Assembly (NCBI RefSeq): GCF_026013525.1
Contig: NZ_JAPDRA010000011.1
Location: 85,287-149,286 of the forward strand
DNA: 64,000 nt
Source of the DNA: Sphingomonas canadensis
GTDB lineage: Bacteria; Pseudomonadota; Alphaproteobacteria; Sphingomonadales; Sphingomonadaceae
Direction: 5' to 3'
This document shows, one piece after another, positions 60,192 to 64,000 of this stretch. The notes beneath the pieces were generated by a model. That model worked only from the letters and a program-made list of their open reading frames with translations. It ran no database searches and was not told where the DNA came from. Position 1 is the stretch's first letter; each line of letters opens with the position of its first letter. The translations under genes were made by a program, and so were the position numbers.

Positions 60192-61133
60192 ATGGCGATC
60201 AAGGCTACTCTGCCCGCGCTCGCGCGCCCGATGGTGGAGCCGCATCTGCCCGCTGGGGTGGAGGCGCGCTGGTTCGCAACGTTCGAGGAATGCCTGGCGA
60301 TGGCGCCGGACGCCGAGGTGGGCTGGCTGGACAGCAACAATCCGCGCAACTGGGCGCGCGCCGTGGCGGCCGCGCCGCAGCTGAAATGGCTTTCGACCAT
60401 CTACGCCGGGCTGGATCTGCTCGATAAGGACGCGCTGATCCGCCAGGGCACGCGCATCACCAATGGATCGGGCATCAACGCATTTGCAGTGGCCGAATAT
60501 GCGGTGATGGGCGCGCTGGTCGCCGCCAAGCGGTTTGACCGGGTGGTGCGCATGGCCGACAGGCGCGAATGGCCGCAGGAAGCCCCGGGCAAGATCGAGC
60601 TGTACGGATCGCGCGCGCTGATCCTGGGCTATGGCGCGATCGGGCGGCTGGTCGGCGATCGGATGGCGGCCTTTGGCGTAACCGTGGTGCCGGTGACGCG
60701 CAGCGGCGCCCAGGGCACGCTTGGCCCCGGGGAATGGCGCGCGCGGATCGGCGAATTCGACTGGATCATGCTTTCCGCCCCTTCCACGCCCGAAACGCGG
60801 CACATGATCGGCGCGACAGAGCTGGCGGCGATGAAGACGAGCGCGTGGATCGTCAACGTCGGCCGCGGCGATCTGATCGACCAGCCGGCGCTGGTGGAGG
60901 CGCTGGAACGCGGACGGATCGGCGGTGCCTTTCTGGACACGGTGACGCCCGAGCCGCTGCCGCCGGAGGACCCGCTGTGGGCCGCGCCCAACGCGATCCA
61001 TTCGATGCACCTTTCGGGGCGCAGCCAGACGCTGATGTTCCGCCGCGCCGCCGAGCTGTTCGTCGAGAACCTGCGGGCCTATGCCGAGGGCCGCCCGCTG
61101 CGCAACGAAGTGGACCTGGCCGCGGGCTATTGA
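60192..61133 (+). CDS. D-2-hydroxyacid dehydrogenase
   Basis: 313-residue NAD(P)-dependent dehydrogenase. Dinucleotide motif LGYGAIGRLVGD, catalytic-type Arg in NVGRGDLID, Glu in VTPEPLPPEDPLW, and His in SMHLSGRS (usually PHxxG). The VTRSG after the second strand suggests NADPH over NADH. Substrate (glyoxylate, hydroxypyruvate or another acid) unknown. It follows the TM2 gene by 2 bases. Confidence 0.9.
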   Translation: MAIKATLPALARPMVEPHLPAGVEARWFATFEECLAMAPDAEVGWLDSNNPRNWARAVAAAPQLKWLSTIYAGLDLLDKDALIRQGTRITNGSGINAFAVAEYAVMGALVAAKRFDRVVRMADRREWPQEAPGKIELYGSRALILGYGAIGRLVGDRMAAFGVTVVPVTRSGAQGTLGPGEWRARIGEFDWIMLSAPSTPETRHMIGATELAAMKTSAWIVNVGRGDLIDQPALVEALERGRIGGAFLDTVTPEPLPPEDPLWAAPNAIHSMHLSGRSQTLMFRRAAELFVENLRAYAEGRPLRNEVDLAAGY

Positions 61134-61243
61134 GCCCCGGGGTGCCCGGCCGGCAGCGCGGAATTACTCCCCTCGCGGCGTTGCAGCATGCATGAACCCT
61201 CGCGGCGCCCGCACCATATCCGGCTCAAATCGCCTGCTCCCGA

Positions 61244-61301
61244 GCAAATTCCCGTTGCGGGAAATTTCCCTACTTGCGCAAATTTACTCTCTGCGAGTAA
61301 A
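61244..61301 (+). promoter_or_regulatory. Cluster of inverted repeats before the HTH-DAHP synthase gene
   Basis: In 58 bp directly before the ATG: TTTACTC-TCTGC-GAGTAAA (61283-61301, perfect 7-bp arms), GGGAAATTTCCC (61259-61270, perfect palindrome), TTCCCG-TTG-CGGGAA (61249-61263) and TTGCGCAA (61274-61281). Three near-repeats, TTGCGGGAAATTT, TTGCGCAAATTT and CTGCGAGTAAA, start 17-19 bases apart. The last ends 11 bases before the start codon. This is the size and form of operators for XRE regulators, and the gene encodes one. Confidence 0.55.
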
Positions 61302-61312
61302 GCGCCGCCGTT

Positions 61313-62905
61313 ATGACGACGCTAGCAGGCACCAAGATCCGCCGGTTCCGCGAGGAACGTTCGCTCACCCGCGCCGCCTTCGGCGCCTGGTTCGGTGCTC
61401 AGGGCACCACGGTCCAGGGCTGGGAGGAGAACGGCAAGCGCGCCTCGCCGACGGTGGTGAACCAGATCGCCGCCAACGGCATCGCGCACCACCAGGACTG
61501 GTATGTGCTGGTGCGCGAGCAGGACAATGCCGCCGCATGGGACCCCGCGAGCTGGCGCGGCGATGCGTTCGAAAAGCGCCAGATGCCCTTCTATCCCGAT
61601 GTCGCGGCGCTGGACGCTGCCACGGCCACCCTCGCCAAATCGCCGCCGCTGGTGTTCGCGGGCGAGGCGCGCAACCTGACCGCGGACCTGGCCCGCGTGG
61701 CGGAGGGCAAGGCCTTCCTGCTCCAGGGCGGCGACTGCGCCGAGAGCTTCGCCGAATTCCACCCCAACAACATCCGCGACACCTTCCGCGTGCTGCTCCA
61801 GATGGCGGTGGTGCTCACCTTCGCGTCGAAGCTGCCGACGGTGAAGGTCGGCCGCATGGCGGGCCAGTTCGCCAAGCCGCGATCGGCGGATACTGAGACC
61901 GTGGATGGCGTCACCCTGCCCAGCTATCGCGGCGACAACGTCAACGACATCGCCTTCACGCCCGAGGCGCGTGTGCCCGATCCCCAGCGGATGCTGCAGG
62001 GCTATGCCCAGTCGGCGGCGACGCTGAACCTGCTGCGCGCCTTTGCCCAGGGCGGCTATGCCAATCTGCACCAGGTCCACAAATGGACGCACGATTTCAT
62101 GGGCAAGAGCCCGTGGTCGGCCAAGTTCGCCGACGTGGCCGATCGCATCGGCGAGGCGCTGGACTTCATGGCCGCCTGCGGCATCGACGCCGACAGCGTT
62201 CCCCAGCTCAAGGCCACCGACTTCTATACCAGCCACGAGGCACTGCTGCTCCCCTATGAGCAGGCGCTGACGCGGCAGGATTCGCTAACCGGCGACTGGT
62301 ACGACACCAGCGCGCATATGTTGTGGATCGGTGATCGCACCCGCTTCGATCGATCGGCGCATGTCGAATTCCTGCGCGGGATCGGCAATCCGATCGGGAT
62401 GAAGTGCGGCCCCAGCCTGGAGCCCGATGCGCTGCTGCGGCTGCTCGATACGCTCAACCCCGGGCGCGTGCCGGGGCGGATGACGCTGATCACCCGCTAT
62501 GGCCACGACAAGATCGAGGACGGGCTGCCCAAGCTGGTCCGCGCGGTGAAGATGGAGGGGCATCCGGTCGTCTGGAGCTGCGATCCGATGCACGGCAACG
62601 TCGTGAAGGCCGCCAACGGATACAAGACGCGCCCGTTCGAGCGGATCCTGGCCGAGGTGCGCGGATTCTTCGCCGTGCATCGCGCCGAGGGCACCTTCGC
62701 CGGCGGCATCCATTGCGAGATGACCGGCCAGAACGTCACCGAATGCACCGGCGGCGGAATCGACATCGGCGAGCATGATCTGGCGGACCGCTATCACACG
62801 CACTGCGACCCGCGCCTGAACGCGGCGCAGAGCCTGGAACTGGCGTTCCTGCTGGCCGAAATGCTCAACCAAGAGATGGCCGAACGGCGCACGGCGGCGG
62901 CATAG
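61313..62905 (+). CDS. XRE-type HTH domain fused to class II DAHP synthase
   Basis: 530 residues. Residues 8-57 are an XRE/Cro-type helix-turn-helix (KIRRFREERSLTRAAFGAWF, TTVQGWEENGKR). From about 76 to the end is a full class II 3-deoxy-D-arabino-heptulosonate 7-phosphate synthase, first step of the shikimate pathway: metal Cys142 (QGGDCAESF), WSCDPMHGN, EMTGQNVTEC and HTHCDPRLN. Ordinary class II enzymes have about 455-470 residues and no HTH. No good ribosome site precedes 61313; GTG at 61505 has AGGA 7 bases upstream and would give a 466-residue plain enzyme, so two products are possible. Confidence 0.92.
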   Translation: MTTLAGTKIRRFREERSLTRAAFGAWFGAQGTTVQGWEENGKRASPTVVNQIAANGIAHHQDWYVLVREQDNAAAWDPASWRGDAFEKRQMPFYPDVAALDAATATLAKSPPLVFAGEARNLTADLARVAEGKAFLLQGGDCAESFAEFHPNNIRDTFRVLLQMAVVLTFASKLPTVKVGRMAGQFAKPRSADTETVDGVTLPSYRGDNVNDIAFTPEARVPDPQRMLQGYAQSAATLNLLRAFAQGGYANLHQVHKWTHDFMGKSPWSAKFADVADRIGEALDFMAACGIDADSVPQLKATDFYTSHEALLLPYEQALTRQDSLTGDWYDTSAHMLWIGDRTRFDRSAHVEFLRGIGNPIGMKCGPSLEPDALLRLLDTLNPGRVPGRMTLITRYGHDKIEDGLPKLVRAVKMEGHPVVWSCDPMHGNVVKAANGYKTRPFERILAEVRGFFAVHRAEGTFAGGIHCEMTGQNVTECTGGGIDIGEHDLADRYHTHCDPRLNAAQSLELAFLLAEMLNQEMAERRTAAA

Positions 62906-62916
62906 CCGACACCCGC

Positions 62917-62943
62917 TTGACGGCCCGCCCGCCTGCCCCTAAA
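62917..62943 (+). promoter_or_regulatory. tRNA-Glu promoter
   Basis: TTGACG (62917-62922), 15 bases, CCTAAA (62938-62943), 21 bases before the tRNA. Spacing is short, so this is tentative. Confidence 0.35.
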
Positions 62944-62964
62944 CGCCCGCCTTCCGCGCATGAA

Positions 62965-63040
62965 GGCCCCTTCGTCTAGCGGTCTAGGACGTCGCCCTCT
63001 CACGGCGAAAACACGGGTTCGAGTCCCGTAGGGGTCACCA
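62965..63040 (+). tRNA. tRNA-Glu(CUC)
   Basis: 76 nt with encoded CCA. Acceptor GGCCCCT/AGGGGTC with a G-U at position 2, discriminator A, anticodon loop CTCTCAC with CTC, T-loop GTTCGAGTC. Low-GC DNA begins right at its 3' end. Confidence 0.96.
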
Positions 63041-63239
63041 GCGATTTCAATAGCTTATGGGAAAATTCGGGCTGGGTGTCCCATAGGGTGTCTAAAAGCG
63101 TCGCGCGGTAAACGGCTGTATTCGGCCGGTTATTTCGTATTATGCGGGTTCGGCCAGATGGCCTAGCAGCGTCAATCCCGCTCAGAGCTAGGATATGCCC
63201 AGCCGAAATCGATCATCGCTTGAGGGCCAGCGTAGCTTG
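63041..63239. other. Possible island boundary after tRNA-Glu
   Basis: 199 bp without a gene. Composition falls sharply compared with the core genes. GTGTC occurs twice around CCCATAG (63077-63093), and inverted segments such as GGCTGTATTCGGCC follow. The 3' end of a tRNA gene is a classical integration site; the second att copy and the integrase would be outside the window. Confidence 0.4.
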
Positions 63240-64000
63240 TCAGCCGGGAAGGTGTGGCAAAACCTTGTGCAGGGTGTCGATGATGGTTGGCGCTGCGGCA
63301 ATGGTAGAGCTGGCGAGTTTGCCGCCTTCGCTTACCACTTTGAACCAATCGAGAACCTTCTGGACCGTGCTCTTGGTTGGCGCTTCCGATGCCTTAGCGA
63401 CATCATTTTTTGCGCCTCCATCCACCCCGGGATCAGCATCAAGAAGCGCGATTAGCTTGGCAAGCTGCTCGCTAGCGACTTGTGGTGCTTGGGTCTGATA
63501 AAGGGCGTTGATATCGCCCGTTGCTGCGTTTCCAGAACCGGAGAAGGCCCCTGTCGCTGGTCCGTTGAATGTGAATGTGTTTGTCACCTCAGCACCTCCC
63601 AAGGGTAGAAAATCGGCACCCTCAGCCATAAAACGAATTCTGCCGAGCTTGGACGCAAGCGGCGTGCCTTTTGCAGCGGCTTCCAGTCGCAAGCGCGCAG
63701 CGGACCCTTGGGCCTCTGCTCTATATGCTTGCTCCACAAACTCCGCGTATCGCGCCATTCTCGCGCTTTGAGTGGCCATGTGCTCAAGAAGATAAGCGAT
63801 CGTTGGCGGATCGTCTTCCTCCAATATCCAAGCGACAACGATCTCCTCAAGTCCGTCGAAGTAAGTGCCGCTTAGGGTCGGGACCCATAAACGGGGTTCC
63901 CTTGGCGGCTCAGGTGTGATTCGAGCTCCGCGACAGCAGGAGCGTGGATTTGAGCGAGTTTTGGTTGAGTGAGGCACAGTTTGAGCGGCTTCGGCCGCTG
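63240..64000 (-). CDS. Unknown protein, probably island-borne, 5' end open
   Basis: The frame runs open to the window edge; the first start inside is GTG at 63977 (245 residues), so the true start may lie beyond. Visible parts: a helical region (EEDDPPTIAYLLEHMATQS, AEFVEQAYRAEAQGSAARLR), a Gly/Asn-rich strand block (TNTFTFNGPATGAFSGSGNA) and a helical tail (LAKLIALLDADPG to TLHKVLPHLPG). The strand block and tail faintly recall AbiTii-type abortive-infection proteins. Codons are AT-richer than in the core. Function unknown. Confidence 0.6.
   Translation of the reverse strand, partial: AAEAAQTVPHSTKTRSNPRSCCRGARITPEPPREPRLWVPTLSGTYFDGLEEIVVAWILEEDDPPTIAYLLEHMATQSARMARYAEFVEQAYRAEAQGSAARLRLEAAAKGTPLASKLGRIRFMAEGADFLPLGGAEVTNTFTFNGPATGAFSGSGNAATGDINALYQTQAPQVASEQLAKLIALLDADPGVDGGAKNDVAKASEAPTKSTVQKVLDWFKVVSEGGKLASSTIAAAPTIIDTLHKVLPHLPG

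Noticed and set aside
1..64000. CRISPR arrays, insertion sequences, rRNA genes and known riboswitches
   Set aside because: No regularly spaced repeats, transposase genes, rRNA stretches or recognised riboswitch cores were seen on either strand.

Overview
The window is a chromosomal segment from a GC-rich alphaproteobacterium, most likely Sphingomonas or a close relative (Sphingomonadales). The reasons are the gene order dusB-ntrB-ntrC-ntrY-ntrX-hfq-hflX, a fused IspDF, a PopZ-family protein in a valS-popZ-tolC-pcm row, a class II DAHP synthase, a bamA-skp-fabZ run without the usual lipid A genes, an Hfq built from two Sm domains, and a GGAAC/CGTT promoter of the EcfG type. Third codon positions are almost always G or C, except in a few short patches described in the findings.

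Layout. 1-8650: polyphosphate genes ppk1-ppx and ppk2 around rnd and aspS, then a beta-carbonic anhydrase. 8690-12250: lipA, a Coq10/RatA-type gene, and a leftward unit ispDF, a secreted unknown and pncC. 12335-21901: the nitrogen regulation block dusB-ntrBC-ntrYX, followed by hfq-hflX and a small secreted protein. 21930-28650: a leftward block with mazG, PhnP-like hydrolase, tatD, metG, holB and a PBP5-type carboxypeptidase. 28786-31130: RlpA-like lipoprotein, MltB-type transglycosylase and tRNA-Ser. 31131-34631: small genes of mixed origin, including a low-GC islet, a methyltransferase, a PilZ protein and rpmE. 34609-45323: a long leftward envelope operon pyrH-frr-uppS-cdsA-dxr-rseP-bamA-skp-fabZ plus a transglutaminase-like protein. 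45515-57465: a membrane aminopropyltransferase-like protein, hemB with three acetyltransferase genes, a PEP-CTERM protein, valS, popZ, tolC and pcm. 57633-63040: tRNA-Cys, a zinc-ribbon gene, cysS, a TM2 protein, a hydroxyacid dehydrogenase, the fused HTH-DAHP synthase and tRNA-Glu. 63041-64000: lower-GC DNA that looks like the start of an island inserted at tRNA-Glu.

How the genes fit together. The window is mostly core metabolism, translation and envelope assembly. Genes are packed in translationally coupled runs, with ATGA, GTGA, TTGA or TAATG junctions throughout. The envelope operon joins undecaprenyl-phosphate, isoprenoid and phospholipid synthesis to outer membrane protein assembly.

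The strongest candidates for something new are: the reading frame at 61313 that joins an XRE-type DNA-binding domain to a class II DAHP synthase, directly behind a cluster of inverted repeats that could be its own operator; the tandem Hfq with two non-identical Sm domains; an EF-hand loop in the Skp-like chaperone next to a similar Asp-rich loop in BamA; and a leader hairpin that would hide the ribosome binding site of the small secreted gene behind hflX.
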